Of a stretch of 64,000 nt of DNA, positions 11,042 through 20,391 are shown one piece after another. Under the pieces are notes generated by a model. That model was given only the letters and a program-made list of their open reading frames with translations. It was not told the origin of the DNA and did no database searches. A program made the translations under genes and the position numbers. The number at the start of each line of letters is the position of its first letter. Position 1 is the stretch's first letter. The stretch comes from Pseudomonas sessilinigenes (GTDB lineage: Bacteria > Pseudomonadota > Gammaproteobacteria > Pseudomonadales > Pseudomonadaceae), in contig NZ_CP027706.1 in the NCBI RefSeq assembly GCF_003850565.1, forward strand, positions 4,588,001 to 4,652,000, written 5' to 3'.

Positions 11042-11533
11042 TCAGGCCGGTTCGATACGGATGATTTCGATCAGCCGGTCCCCGGCCGGTCGCTGCCACA
11101 GAACTTCGTCCCCAGGTTGCGCGCCCAACAGTGCCCGACCCAGGGGCGAGGCCCAATTGACCAGGCCGCGGGCGGCATCGGCCTGGTCTTCGCCGACCAA
11201 CTGCACGCTGTGCTGGTCGTCCTGTTCATCGACATAGGTCACCCGACTGCCGATCTGTACTTTGTCGGTGGCGGTGGCTGTCACCACCTGGGCACTGCGC
11301 AAGCGCTGGGAGAAGTAACGCAGGTCTCGCTCCAGGTCGGCCAGGCGCTGCGGATCGGCGCTATCGCGCAAGTCACTTTGTTGCTGATGCTGGAGTTGCA
11401 GCTGAGCGACTTTCTCCTGAAGCTCCACCAGGCCCTGGGGCGTGACATAGTTGGGGTGCGGGCTGACCTGGCGCTCGATCGGTTGCTCGGCCTGGGCGGC
11501 CGCCTGGTCCTCGTTGACGAAAGCGCGGCTCAT
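11042..11533 (-). CDS. GreA/GreB-family transcription factor
   Basis: 163 residues. An N-terminal coiled coil (about 33-85) is followed by an FKBP-like C-terminal domain (IGSRVTYVDEQ, SPLGRALLGAQPGDEVLW, ending IRIEPA). The coiled-coil tip reads SDLRD with D54 and D57, where GreA has the acidic pair that reaches the polymerase active centre, so transcript cleavage activity is possible. The first 30 residues are a glutamine- and alanine-rich extension not found in canonical GreA/GreB. It is likely a paralogue rather than the main GreA or GreB. The ATG has AAGGAG at ideal spacing. Confidence 0.85.
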   Translation of the reverse strand: MSRAFVNEDQAAAQAEQPIERQVSPHPNYVTPQGLVELQEKVAQLQLQHQQQSDLRDSADPQRLADLERDLRYFSQRLRSAQVVTATATDKVQIGSRVTYVDEQDDQHSVQLVGEDQADAARGLVNWASPLGRALLGAQPGDEVLWQRPAGDRLIEIIRIEPA

Positions 11534-11604
11534 GGTGTGCTCCTTGGCTGGAGGGTCGAGCCATGGTTGCAGGCTTTTACCCCCTGCAGTTAGCTGAAAA
11601 CGAC

Positions 11605-11961
11605 CTATTGCGAGCGATAGGACCGCGCGGCATCGCGGTCCTTTTCCTGTTGCCAGGCCCGCTCACGCTCGTCCCAGTGCCGCCCTCGATAGTCGTTACG
11701 GTCCTGGTTTTCCAGCATGGCCTGGCATTGGCGGAAACCATCATCCCAGCCTTCGGCATACTGCCGGTCCTTGAGGTAGCGGGGCACGTCCTTGCGAAAC
11801 TCTCCGCTGATGGACCCCGCGGCCTGGCGGCCACTGACGCAGCCGGCATCGAAGCCGTCGGCAAATGCTGGCGGATAGCCCTGCGCGAGCAGATGCTCGT
11901 GGGTTGATTCACAGCCACCGATCAGGGCCAGTGCCAGCAATGCCCAAGCGTAACGCCACAT
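11605..11961 (-). CDS. Small outer-membrane or periplasmic lipoprotein, function unknown
   Basis: 118 residues from the ATG at 11961 (GGGAG upstream); an in-frame start 7 codons earlier is less well placed. The N-terminus is a lipoprotein signal, MWRYAWALLALALIGGC, with lipobox LIGGC. The mature part has two cysteines, the pattern GxxxGC with GFDAGCVSGR and GWDDGFRQC, and a charged C-terminal tail. These repeated G-[FW]-D-x-G motifs suggest two short helical repeats. I do not recognise a known function. It is transcribed alone between the Gre-family gene and the DUF4105 gene. Confidence 0.8.
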   Translation of the reverse strand: MWRYAWALLALALIGGCESTHEHLLAQGYPPAFADGFDAGCVSGRQAAGSISGEFRKDVPRYLKDRQYAEGWDDGFRQCQAMLENQDRNDYRGRHWDERERAWQQEKDRDAARSYRSQ

Positions 11962-12060
11962 CGAGGAACTCCCAGACTTCACATGAGTGAAGTCTAGAAG
12001 GGCATTTGTCGGCGACGCGTGAAAACCTTGTCGCTAGCAGCTTGACGCTCGCAGCTGCCG

Positions 12061-13914
12061 TTAGTAGTGGTACCACTTGAGTTCGAGCATGACTTCGTTG
12101 GCCGGGCTGGCCAGTTGGCTGAACTCCCGCTGTGCGCTCAGGCGCAGGCCCAGGTTGCGCGACAGCTCCCATTGCTGGTTGAGGCTCAGGCTGCGGCGGA
12201 CTTCACCATTGGTGAAGTAGTCGCCCTTGGCTTCCAGGCTGAAGTTGCCCAGTGGATTCTTCCATAGCAGGCCGGAGTTGAAGCCTGCTGCCGGAGCGAT
12301 GAAACCGGCGAAATCGGCGTTGTGCTCGACCCGTACCGTGCCCAGCGCAAAGCCCAGGGTGTCCTCGCCCAATTGCCAGGTGCCGCCGGCACCGCCATTG
12401 ACGTGGCTGACCAGGGTTTCGTCGTCGTGCTTGCCCGGTACCCGCTCCAGGCCGCCGGTGACTTGCCAGGACCAGGGTTGCAGCAACTGCGTACGTGGGG
12501 TCAGGGAGCGGATGGTGGCCAGGTCGAGCTGCTGCAATTGCCAGTGGTTGCCTTCGTACTGGCGCAGCTTCATCTGCAGGATCTCGATCTGGGCGCCCAT
12601 TGGGAAGCCTTCGGCGTTGTCATTGAGGTCGTGATAGGCCATGCGCAGGCCGTACTCGGCAAAGGCCTTGTCGTCGCGTGTGCCGACCCCGAGTTGCCAG
12701 GTGCGGGACTGGTGGCCGTCTTCCGGCAGGCCTGGCCGCTGGATCTGCAACTCTGGAGCGGGGTTCTGGTTGATGGCCCTGAGCAGCTCGAAACTGCGCT
12801 GGGAGCGTTCGGCATCACGCTCCTGGCCATTGGCTCGATAACGTTCCAGGCGATAGGCCGCGTCCACGATCAGGGCTTGTCGGTCCCGGGGCAGGGCCTT
12901 GAAATCGCGGTCCTGCAGTTGTTTCTGGTCGGCGCTGACCTTGAGTACCCATTGTTGTTCTTCAGGGTTCAAAGGCTGGGCGCGGCTGAGCAACTCGCGC
13001 TCCCTGGATGGGCGATAGTCGATTCGTTCCACCAATCCGGCGTCCTTGACCGCCTTGACGGTGTCGGTAGGGATCGCGGTGAGTGGGAACTGGCCGGTCA
13101 GGCGCAGGCTGGGGCGGGCGACCTGCAGCAGTTCCAGCAGGCGGTAGGAACAGTTCTCGTCGAAGAAGAAGTAGTCGAACTTGATCTGCTTCAGTTCCCA
13201 CACATGTTCCACCATGCGCTCGGTTTCCACCTGGGTGAGGTTCAGCCGGTACTCCCACAGGTCGCGGTTCTCCAGGCTGCGGTACTCCGCCAGTTTTTCC
13301 TGGTAGGGCACCAGGGCGAACAGTCCGGGATAACCACCCATCAAGCCCTTCCAGGCATAGAGGATGCTGTTGTCGGAGCCTTCGATGTAGGCGCCGAAGT
13401 TGATGGCATAACTGAGCAGGGCGGTGTGATTGCTTTGCACGTCGGCCTGGTCGATACGCAGCAGGGTGTGGCCGAACATCGACGATGGACTGTTGAGATA
13501 GGCGGCCGGAAAGATCATTACCGTGCTGTGGGGCGCGACGTCCTTGAACCACTGGGTGAACTCGGCGCATTCGACCTTGGGCAGGTCGTCCAGCTTCAGC
13601 TGTGCCTTGAGCCAGCGGGTACGGGCTGGATAGACGCACTGGGCATGTCGTTCCCCGGCACTGGCGGGCGCGTAGAGGGCGTCCAGGGTCGCCTGCAACT
13701 CGGCATCGGGGTGATGGGCGCCGTCGGCGGCCAGGAAGAACTTCGGGTCGCTGACATAGCTGCGCCAGCCTCCCAGCTTGGCGGTTTCGTAGTGGCCCAG
13801 GGAGATCCAGAAGGGGTCGTTGGCCAGTTGCTGCAAACGTTGATGGTCGATGTGAGGCGCGGCGTACAGCGGGGCGCAGGCACAGAGCGCCAGGTAGGCA
13901 AGGCGTTTGAGCAT
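12061..13914 (-). CDS. DUF4105 (Lnb N-terminal-like) periplasmic or outer-membrane protein
   Basis: 617 residues from the ATG at 13914, giving the signal peptide MLKRLAYLALCACAPLYA; the open frame extends 15 codons further to a TTG but without a ribosome site. The N-terminal 300 residues carry conserved FGHTLLRI and DENCSYRLLELL; a His and Cys in these motifs resemble a papain-like (NlpC/P60) thiol site. The related Lnb protein of Gram-positives remodels lipoprotein acyl chains. The C-terminal 200 residues alternate polar and aromatic residues and end KWYHY, typical of an outer-membrane beta barrel. It may therefore be a membrane-anchored acyl-modifying enzyme; this is inference from fold. 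Confidence 0.8.
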   Translation of the reverse strand: MLKRLAYLALCACAPLYAAPHIDHQRLQQLANDPFWISLGHYETAKLGGWRSYVSDPKFFLAADGAHHPDAELQATLDALYAPASAGERHAQCVYPARTRWLKAQLKLDDLPKVECAEFTQWFKDVAPHSTVMIFPAAYLNSPSSMFGHTLLRIDQADVQSNHTALLSYAINFGAYIEGSDNSILYAWKGLMGGYPGLFALVPYQEKLAEYRSLENRDLWEYRLNLTQVETERMVEHVWELKQIKFDYFFFDENCSYRLLELLQVARPSLRLTGQFPLTAIPTDTVKAVKDAGLVERIDYRPSRERELLSRAQPLNPEEQQWVLKVSADQKQLQDRDFKALPRDRQALIVDAAYRLERYRANGQERDAERSQRSFELLRAINQNPAPELQIQRPGLPEDGHQSRTWQLGVGTRDDKAFAEYGLRMAYHDLNDNAEGFPMGAQIEILQMKLRQYEGNHWQLQQLDLATIRSLTPRTQLLQPWSWQVTGGLERVPGKHDDETLVSHVNGGAGGTWQLGEDTLGFALGTVRVEHNADFAGFIAPAAGFNSGLLWKNPLGNFSLEAKGDYFTNGEVRRSLSLNQQWELSRNLGLRLSAQREFSQLASPANEVMLELKWYHY

Positions 13915-13965
13915 ATCGGGCAACTTAAGTCGGAAATACAAAGACCCAAGGTGGGGCAAGGTCGA

Positions 13966-13996
13966 TAAAAAAAGCCCGCTCCCAAGGGGAGCGGGC
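13966..13996 (-). terminator. Rho-independent terminator of the DUF3015 gene
   Basis: Read on the minus strand, the stem GCCCGCTCCC / GGGAGCGGGC (13974-13996) is followed by seven T. It lies just downstream of the gene ending at 14006. Confidence 0.93.
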
Positions 13997-14005
13997 GAGC
14001 CGGAC

Positions 14006-14494
14006 TTAAACCGGGGTGGCGTACTTGGCCAGGCGCGAATCGCCCTTCAGGACGGCCAGGGTGTTGGTATGCACGTCTTCGGCCGTTACGTCGGCCTTGT
14101 TGAAGATCTGCTGGAAGTGTTCGTGGGTGACCGCTGCGAAGTGCGCGCGGTCTTCGGGAGCCACGCCCAGGACTACGGCGTAGGTGGTCAGGGCTTCGCC
14201 CTGGCCCTTGGCCATGTCTTCGGAGAGCTCGTTCATCATCCCGTTCATGGCGAACCAGGACTTACCGCCGTAGGTCAGTGCCGCGTTGGTGGAGCAACCG
14301 TTGGTGCCGGAAGTCATGCCGAAGGTCGCGTTACCCGAGGTGCCGTTGGTGGTCGACGCCAGGAAGTGCGCCGGCGTGCCGCGCTGGCCCTTGAACAGCA
14401 TGTTGCCCCAGCCGCAATCCGGGCCGCCTGGGGCCTGGGCCATGGCGTTGAGGGATACGACGGTGAAAAGAGTACCGAGAAGGATCCGTTTCAT
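14006..14494 (-). CDS. DUF3015 family exported protein
   Basis: 162 residues from MKRILLGTLF, a clear Sec signal peptide ending in AMAQA. The open frame runs 25 codons further upstream but the GAGA ribosome site fits the internal ATG. The mature protein has paired cysteines (DCGWGNMLF and NGCSTN) likely to form a disulphide, and a glycine/threonine-rich first half. It matches the DUF3015 family seen across Pseudomonas; no function is established. It has its own terminator and stands alone. Confidence 0.85.
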   Translation of the reverse strand: MKRILLGTLFTVVSLNAMAQAPGGPDCGWGNMLFKGQRGTPAHFLASTTNGTSGNATFGMTSGTNGCSTNAALTYGGKSWFAMNGMMNELSEDMAKGQGEALTTYAVVLGVAPEDRAHFAAVTHEHFQQIFNKADVTAEDVHTNTLAVLKGDSRLAKYATPV

Positions 14495-14768
14495 AGCGTT
14501 GTTCTCTTTGTGTGCATACCAATGGACAGGGGGACTGGTCCGTACCGGCACCAGGGGGCCGGTTATCACCCAGCCGCACAGGTTGGAGTTTAGGCAGATT
14601 CCTTGGGTTCCGTAACAATTTACAAAACAATGCCTGGGGGCGGGGGGTGCACGGCATGGGGGGACAGTCCCTGTGCGGCCTGAACCTTGCCGCCAGGCGT
14701 GCCTTGCCAGCCGGGCATACCCGGCGCCAGAATGCCGTCATCCGCCCCGCCTGATGTAAGGAAGCCCG

Positions 14769-17207
14769 ATGCCTGATCCTGTTGCTGCCAGCTTGCGTCT
14801 AGCGCCTGAAGCGCTGACCCGCCCCTTTTCTGCTGAACAGTTCAGCTTCTCTACCACCAATGATCTGGAACCCTTTCGCGGCGTGCTTGGCCAGGAACGT
14901 GCTGTAGAGGCCTTGCAGTTTGGCGTGGCCATGCCGCGCCCTGGCTATAACGTGTTTGTCATGGGCGAGCCGGGCACTGGCCGCTTTTCGTTCGTCAAGC
15001 GCTACCTCAAGGCCGAAGGCAAGCGCCTGCAGACGCCGTCGGACTGGGTCTATGTCAATAACTTCGATGAGCCGCGCGAGCCGCGGGCCCTGGAGTTACC
15101 GGCCGGTGCGGCGGGCAGCTTCATCGCCGATATCAATGTCCTGATCGATAACTTGCTGGCGACTTTCCCTGCGGTATTCGAGCATCCGTCCTACCAGCAG
15201 AAAAAGAGTGCCATCGATCGGGCTTTCAACCAGCGCTATGACCGTGCCCTGGACGTGATCGAGCGCCTGGCCCTGGAGAAGGACGTGGCGCTGTACCGCG
15301 ATAGCAGCAATATCGCCTTCACGCCGATGTACGAGGGCAAGGCGCTGGACGAAGCTGAATTCGCCCAGTTGCCGGAAGCCGACCGCGAGCGCTTCCATGA
15401 AGATATCTCCGCCCTGGAGGAGCGCCTCAACGAAGAGCTGGCAAGCCTGCCGCAGTGGAAGCGCGAATCGAGCAACCAACTGCGCCAGCTCAACGAGGAG
15501 ACCATCACCCTGGCCCTGCAACCGTTGCTGTCGCCGTTGTCGGAGAAGTACGCGGAGAATGCAGCGGTCTGCGGCTACCTGCAGGCCATGCAGGTGTATC
15601 TGCTCAAGACCGTGGTCGAGCAACTGGTGGACGACAGCAAGACCGACGCTGTGGCGCGCAAGCTGCTGGAGGAACAATACTGCCCGAGCCTGGTGGTGGG
15701 GCATCCGGCCAGCGGCGGTGCTCCAGTGGTGTTCGAGCCCCATCCGACCTATGACAACCTGTTCGGGCGGATCGAGTACAGCACCGACCAGGGCGCGCTC
15801 TACACCACCTATCGACAGCTGCGCCCTGGGGCACTGCATCGGGCCAACGGCGGCTTCCTGATCCTGGAAGCCGAGAAGATGCTCAGCGAGCCCTTTGTCT
15901 GGGATGCCCTCAAGCGTGCCTTGCAGTCGCGCAAGCTGAAGATGGAGTCGCCCCTGGGGGAGATGGGCCGCCTGGCCACGGTGACCCTGACGCCGCAGAT
16001 GATCCCGCTGCAGGTCAAGGTGATCATCATCGGTGCCCGCCAGCTGTACTACACGCTGCAGGACCTGGACCCGGACTTCCAGGAGATGTTCCGGGTGCTG
16101 GTGGATTTCGATGAAGACATCCCGATGGTGGACGAAAGCCTGGAACAGTTTGCCCAACTGCTCAAGACCCGTACCTCCGAAGAGGGCATGGCTCCTTTGA
16201 CCGCTGATGCGGTGGCGCGCCTGGCCACCTACAGTGCCCGCCTTGCCGAGCACCAGGGGCGCTTGTCGGCGCGAATCGGTGATTTGTTCCAACTGGTCAG
16301 CGAGGCCGACTTCATCCGCCACCTGGCCTCGGACGAAATGACCGATGCCGGGCATATCGAGCGTGCGCTCAAGGCCAAGGCGACTCGTACCGGGCGCGTC
16401 TCGGCGCGGATTCTCGACGACATGCTGGCCGGCATCATCCTCATCGATACCGACGGGGCTGCCGTGGGCAAGTGCAACGGCCTGACCGTACTTGAGGTGG
16501 GGGACTCGGCTTTCGGGGTGCCGGCGCGGATTTCCGCCACGGTCTACCCTGGCGGCAGCGGCATCGTCGATATCGAGCGCGAGGTCAACCTGGGCCAGCC
16601 GATTCACTCCAAGGGGGTGATGATCCTGACCGGGTACCTGGGTAGTCGCTATGCCCAGGAGTTCCCCCTGGCGATTTCCGCGAGCATCGCCCTGGAGCAG
16701 TCCTACGGTTACGTGGATGGCGATAGTGCTTCGCTGGGCGAGGCCTGCACGCTGATCTCGGCGTTGTCGAGGACGCCGCTCAAGCAGTGTTTTGCCATTA
16801 CCGGCTCGATCAACCAGTTTGGCGAAGTACAAGCGGTTGGCGGGGTCAACGAGAAGATCGAAGGCTTCTTCCGCCTATGCGAGGCCCGTGGCCTGACGGG
16901 GGAGCAGGGGGCGATCATTCCCCAGGCCAACGTTGCCACCCTGATGCTCGACGAGAAGGTCCTGCAGGCCGTGCGCAATGGGCAGTTCCACGTCTATGCG
17001 GTGCGCCAGGCCGATGAGGCGCTGAGCCTGCTGGTGGGCGAGCCTGCCGGTGAGCCGGATGCCGATGGGCAGTTTCCCGAGGGCAGCGTCAATGCCCGAG
17101 TGGTGGAGCGCCTGCGGGTCATCGCCGAGATGATCAGCGAGGAAGACCTGAAGGAGGCGGAGAAGGAGTCGGCGCAAGAGGCGCTGTCCGAGGCCAAGCC
17201 GGCCTGA
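14769..17207 (+). CDS. Lon-like protease (LonC/YcbZ type) with degenerate Walker A
   Basis: 812 residues. The C-terminal Lon protease domain has the Ser-Lys dyad: S653 in DGDSASLGEA and K696 in GGVNEKIEGF, 43 residues apart as in classical Lon (S679/K722 of E. coli). The N-terminal AAA region is interrupted by a long helical insertion (about 130-280), as in E. coli YcbZ. Its Walker A reads GEPGTGRFS, so the usual lysine is R72, and ATP hydrolysis may be weak or absent. The ATG follows AAGGAAG. A good terminator follows. Substrates are unknown. Confidence 0.92.
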   Translation: MPDPVAASLRLAPEALTRPFSAEQFSFSTTNDLEPFRGVLGQERAVEALQFGVAMPRPGYNVFVMGEPGTGRFSFVKRYLKAEGKRLQTPSDWVYVNNFDEPREPRALELPAGAAGSFIADINVLIDNLLATFPAVFEHPSYQQKKSAIDRAFNQRYDRALDVIERLALEKDVALYRDSSNIAFTPMYEGKALDEAEFAQLPEADRERFHEDISALEERLNEELASLPQWKRESSNQLRQLNEETITLALQPLLSPLSEKYAENAAVCGYLQAMQVYLLKTVVEQLVDDSKTDAVARKLLEEQYCPSLVVGHPASGGAPVVFEPHPTYDNLFGRIEYSTDQGALYTTYRQLRPGALHRANGGFLILEAEKMLSEPFVWDALKRALQSRKLKMESPLGEMGRLATVTLTPQMIPLQVKVIIIGARQLYYTLQDLDPDFQEMFRVLVDFDEDIPMVDESLEQFAQLLKTRTSEEGMAPLTADAVARLATYSARLAEHQGRLSARIGDLFQLVSEADFIRHLASDEMTDAGHIERALKAKATRTGRVSARILDDMLAGIILIDTDGAAVGKCNGLTVLEVGDSAFGVPARISATVYPGGSGIVDIEREVNLGQPIHSKGVMILTGYLGSRYAQEFPLAISASIALEQSYGYVDGDSASLGEACTLISALSRTPLKQCFAITGSINQFGEVQAVGGVNEKIEGFFRLCEARGLTGEQGAIIPQANVATLMLDEKVLQAVRNGQFHVYAVRQADEALSLLVGEPAGEPDADGQFPEGSVNARVVERLRVIAEMISEEDLKEAEKESAQEALSEAKPA

Positions 17208-17240
17208 GGATAGTGGATGGCGGGGGCCTGTGCCCTCGCC

Positions 17241-17270
17241 ATTGGCGTCGATGCGCTGACGCCAATTTTT
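17241..17270 (+). terminator. Rho-independent terminator of the Lon-like gene
   Basis: The stem ATTGGCGTC / GACGCCAAT is followed by a run of five T, 34 bases after the stop codon. Confidence 0.9.
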
Positions 17271-17420
17271 CAAAATAGACCATTCGGCGCCTGTTGGATG
17301 GGGCAACTTTGTTTATCGCTCTTTTCTTCTATCCTCAGGGCAAGGAGAACGACAATCGTCGCTGGATCGAAACAGTCTTCGGCTGAAGGCTGAATAGTGG
17401 ATCTACCGAGGGTCGCCGCC

Positions 17421-17762
17421 ATGTCGCGCAACCTTTGCCTCACTCGCCAATGCCTTGGCCTGGTTACCCGTATCGAATGCAGTGTCCGCCCTCTGGCTGG
17501 TGACAACGGTATGTGGACCCTTCTCTTCGCGGCCGGAATGGCTGGTGAACAACCTTCGGCAATCAAGTCCCAGGGACCGTTCTGTGGTCCAGTGCTCGCC
17601 GAGTCCATCCTCGACTCCATCGTCGAAAGCCTGACGACCCATGGCTACCAGTTGGCCGACGATCCACAGATCTGGTGCCTGCACTTGCAGGCCCAGTTGC
17701 GGCAGATGAACGGGGACCGGGGACGTAGTGGCGGTGACTTCCAGTTTCACCCCGAGCACTGA
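17421..17762 (+). CDS. Small conserved protein of unknown function
   Basis: 113 residues from the ATG at 17421, which has GAGGG 8 bases upstream; a GTG 8 codons earlier (17397) is less likely. The sequence starts MSRNLCLTRQCLG and has four cysteines in the first 60 residues, then an amphipathic helix around ILDSIVESLTTHGYQLAD. There is no signal peptide or membrane segment. I do not recognise the family. It is convergent with the large lipoprotein gene, 21 bases apart. Confidence 0.65.
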   Translation: MSRNLCLTRQCLGLVTRIECSVRPLAGDNGMWTLLFAAGMAGEQPSAIKSQGPFCGPVLAESILDSIVESLTTHGYQLADDPQIWCLHLQAQLRQMNGDRGRSGGDFQFHPEH

Positions 17763-17783
17763 AGGACAGGTCCCGTCGCTTGG

Positions 17784-19616
17784 CTAGGGCGCGGGAGGTC
17801 CTGACTCGACTTTGTCGAGCTTGACCTCGAAACCGTATTCCACGGTGTTCAGGTCACTGCGGTTGTAGGTTTCCAGTTGGCTTGGCTGGCCGTAGAAGTA
17901 GTGCACGTCATACAGCGCTGGACCGGCATTCGGAGCGCTGTGGGAGACCGCCAGGATCTCCTTGAGGTACTGGCCGCTTGCGTCCTTGGCATAGAAGCGC
18001 CAGGCGTCTGAAGGAAAGAGCTTCTGGTCGACGATCAGGGCATTGCCCTTGAGTTCGAGCCCCTTGGGCAATTGTTCGGCGCCTATGCTCTTTTTCTCGA
18101 TACTGGCCAGAAACAGTGGAACCGAGCCGACGGCGTAGGCTGGCGTTTCCGGGAACAGGTTCAGGTCGTAGGTGATGACTCCGCGCATGGCGTCGATCTC
18201 GATGGCCTCGTCCGGCAGTTCGATGGGTTCGCCACGTTCGCCCTTGTCGTTCTGGGTGAAGAACGTCAGCGGCGTGTCCCCAGTGTTGAACTGTGAGCCC
18301 AGTAGCTCATCGTTGAAGGTGCGAGGGTGGTTGAATTCGATGCGAGCCGCACTGGCATCCTCCACCGATTGGCTGATGCTGACTGATTTTTTCAGTGATT
18401 CCTCGTCCAGTTGCGCGCCCTTGAGGTAGCTGGCTGCCTGGTCGTCATAGACCACCACCGGCATTGGCAATGGTTGGATGAGCTTGTCCGTGGTGTTGCT
18501 CTCGAAACGATGCACGGGCAGGTCCAGGTCCTTGCGCGTGACCTGGGCCTGGGCGAAGTCGAGAACGGCGACTTCCAGTTTGTCCACCAGGCCGTTGAAG
18601 TAGACCTTGGCATAGTGCCGGGTGTGCTTTCGGTCGAAGGCTTGCTGTTCGTCTTCCAGTTGTTTTTCGAAGGCATCGCTCCAGGCCTTCTGTTGTTGCA
18701 TCTCGGCCAGTTGCTGTCGATAAAAGGCAATTTGCTCGGCATCTTCATTGATCGAGCCGGAGCGTGAGAGAACCTGCCCAGTGCTATCGCGGGCCTGGGC
18801 CAGCAACGGAGTGGCGGAGGCATCGCTGAGTTCTTCGGGAAGCGCTGTGCTGTTGTCCACGACGATCTCGGCGACGTTTTTCTCCAGGGCCAGCAGGGTC
18901 AGGGTGATGTTTCCATCCTTGCGAGGCTTGCCGACGTCGGCCTTGGTCAGTTCGAGATTCAACACCCGTCCCGGTGCGATCACTTCCAGCTTGCCTTGCA
19001 GGGAGACAGGTTGCGGTTGGCTCTTGTTGTCGATCTCCAGCCCTTCGACAAAGGGGTAGGCCACGGTCAGGTCGTCCGGGTTGGTCATGTTGGCGCTGGA
19101 GGGGCTCAACTGGATTCCCGAGTCGGTTTCCGACCATTCTGGTTGGAAGGTAACCACCTTCTTGTTGCTCAAGGTCACCGATTGCCATTGCAGATCATGG
19201 GGGAAGGGGAACTGCCCCGGGATGTTGAAGCTGAACGGGAAGACCGGTTGCAGGTCGGTCAGGTAGTCCGAGTTCGATTGCTTGCGCAGTACGAACAGAC
19301 CGTTGACGTAGGTATCCACCAACGCTTGGGGTGACGGGTAGTGCTTGAGCAAGGCCAGCGCGTCATCAGCGTATTCGGTCTCGATCGGCTTGTTGGCGAG
19401 CTTGAGCTGGGCGCGTTCCAGAAGCAGCAATGAGCCACCGAGGTCGGCGAACGCGTCCTTGAGCTTGGGGTCCTGGATGGCCGCCAGGGACTTTTCCAGC
19501 TGGGCGGCCTCGTCCTTGAGATTGGCCTCTTTCTTTTCTTCGCTGGGCGAACAGCCGCTGCTGCTCAGTACGGCCAGGCACAAGCCAAGGCTTGCCAAAG
19601 GCAATCGCAAATCCAT
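17784..19616 (-). CDS. Large lipoprotein of unknown function
   Basis: 610 residues from the ATG at 19616 (GGACGACTGGAAA before it). The signal ends in LSSSGC, so Cys is probably lipidated; the next residues SPSEEKKE do not contain an Asp inner-membrane retention signal at +2, so the outer membrane is likely. After a helical acidic stretch (20-70) the protein is mainly beta-rich with repeated lines such as LPEELSDAS and LPDEAIEID, and a coiled-coil segment around QQLAEMQQQKAW. No enzyme motif is visible. It is monocistronic and lies opposite yqhA. Confidence 0.75.
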   Translation of the reverse strand: MDLRLPLASLGLCLAVLSSSGCSPSEEKKEANLKDEAAQLEKSLAAIQDPKLKDAFADLGGSLLLLERAQLKLANKPIETEYADDALALLKHYPSPQALVDTYVNGLFVLRKQSNSDYLTDLQPVFPFSFNIPGQFPFPHDLQWQSVTLSNKKVVTFQPEWSETDSGIQLSPSSANMTNPDDLTVAYPFVEGLEIDNKSQPQPVSLQGKLEVIAPGRVLNLELTKADVGKPRKDGNITLTLLALEKNVAEIVVDNSTALPEELSDASATPLLAQARDSTGQVLSRSGSINEDAEQIAFYRQQLAEMQQQKAWSDAFEKQLEDEQQAFDRKHTRHYAKVYFNGLVDKLEVAVLDFAQAQVTRKDLDLPVHRFESNTTDKLIQPLPMPVVVYDDQAASYLKGAQLDEESLKKSVSISQSVEDASAARIEFNHPRTFNDELLGSQFNTGDTPLTFFTQNDKGERGEPIELPDEAIEIDAMRGVITYDLNLFPETPAYAVGSVPLFLASIEKKSIGAEQLPKGLELKGNALIVDQKLFPSDAWRFYAKDASGQYLKEILAVSHSAPNAGPALYDVHYFYGQPSQLETYNRSDLNTVEYGFEVKLDKVESGPPAP

Positions 19617-19768
19617 TTTCCAGTCGTCCTGTCCAATGTCGGTGAGTGCTAGGAATGGTTCCGACACTAGCAGAAAAACGGCCCGGAAAAACCGGTAGGG
19701 CCATGGTTTATGGGCTTTTTGAGCGCTGATATACTCGGCGCCGCTTTCACATCAGGTACGAGATTTCA

Positions 19769-20257
19769 ATGGAACGTTTTATCGAAAATACAATGTATGC
19801 CTCACGCTGGCTGCTGGCGCCGATCTACTTCGGCCTGTCCCTGGGCCTGCTGGCGCTGGCATTGAAGTTCTTCCAGGAAGTCTTCCACGTCATTCCCAAT
19901 GTGTTTTCCATGGCCGAGTCCGACCTGATCCTGGTGCTGCTGTCGTTGATCGACATGGCGCTGGTGGGCGGCTTGCTGGTGATGGTGATGATTTCCGGCT
20001 ACGAGAACTTCGTGTCGCAGTTGGACATCGATGAAAACAAGGAGAAGCTCAGCTGGCTGGGCAAGATGGACTCCTCGTCGCTGAAGATGAAGGTGGCTGC
20101 GTCCATCGTGGCGATTTCCTCGATCCATCTGCTGCGAGTGTTCATGGATGCCAAGAACATTCCTACCGAATACCTGCTGTGGTACGTGGTTATCCACATG
20201 ACTTTCGTTGTCTCCGCATTTGCCATGGGTTACCTGGACAAGCTGACCAAGCACTAA
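19769..20257 (+). CDS. yqhA: YqhA family (UPF0114) inner-membrane protein
   Basis: 162 residues with four membrane segments: about 15-40, 50-80, 105-125 and 135-158. The first starts after [14 protein letters not shown], a hallmark of TIGR00645/UPF0114 proteins, and a conserved soluble loop holds [11 protein letters not shown]. The family may form a small channel, but its role is not established. The next gene of the Pseudomonas block (DUF6482) follows after a strong hairpin. Confidence 0.9.
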   Translation: MERFIENTMYASRWLLAPIYFGLSLGLLALALKFFQEVFHVIPNVFSMAESDLILVLLSLIDMALVGGLLVMVMISGYENFVSQLDIDENKEKLSWLGKMDSSSLKMKVAASIVAISSIHLLRVFMDAKNIPTEYLLWYVVIHMTFVVSAFAMGYLDKLTKH

Positions 20258-20280
20258 GGGCTCCTGTGAGCGGGATGAAT

Positions 20281-20317
20281 ACCGCCCGTCCGTTGTGAAA
20301 CGGACGGGCGGTGTCGT
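20281..20317 (+). terminator. Terminator-like hairpin after yqhA
   Basis: A 14-bp perfect stem, ACCGCCCGTCCGTT with its complement at 20299-20312, closes on GTGA; the following T run is short (GTCGTTT). Confidence 0.75.
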
Positions 20318-20391
20318 TTGTGGCTTGTGCTTTTCCTGGCCGGGGCATATCCCTGTACAGGTCACGGGAGTGGATTGCACGAGGTGCGCTC

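Noticed and set aside
12322..13968. 548-codon open frame opposite the DUF4105 gene
   Set aside because: Shadow frame; the minus-strand product has a signal peptide and family motifs, the plus-strand one has none.
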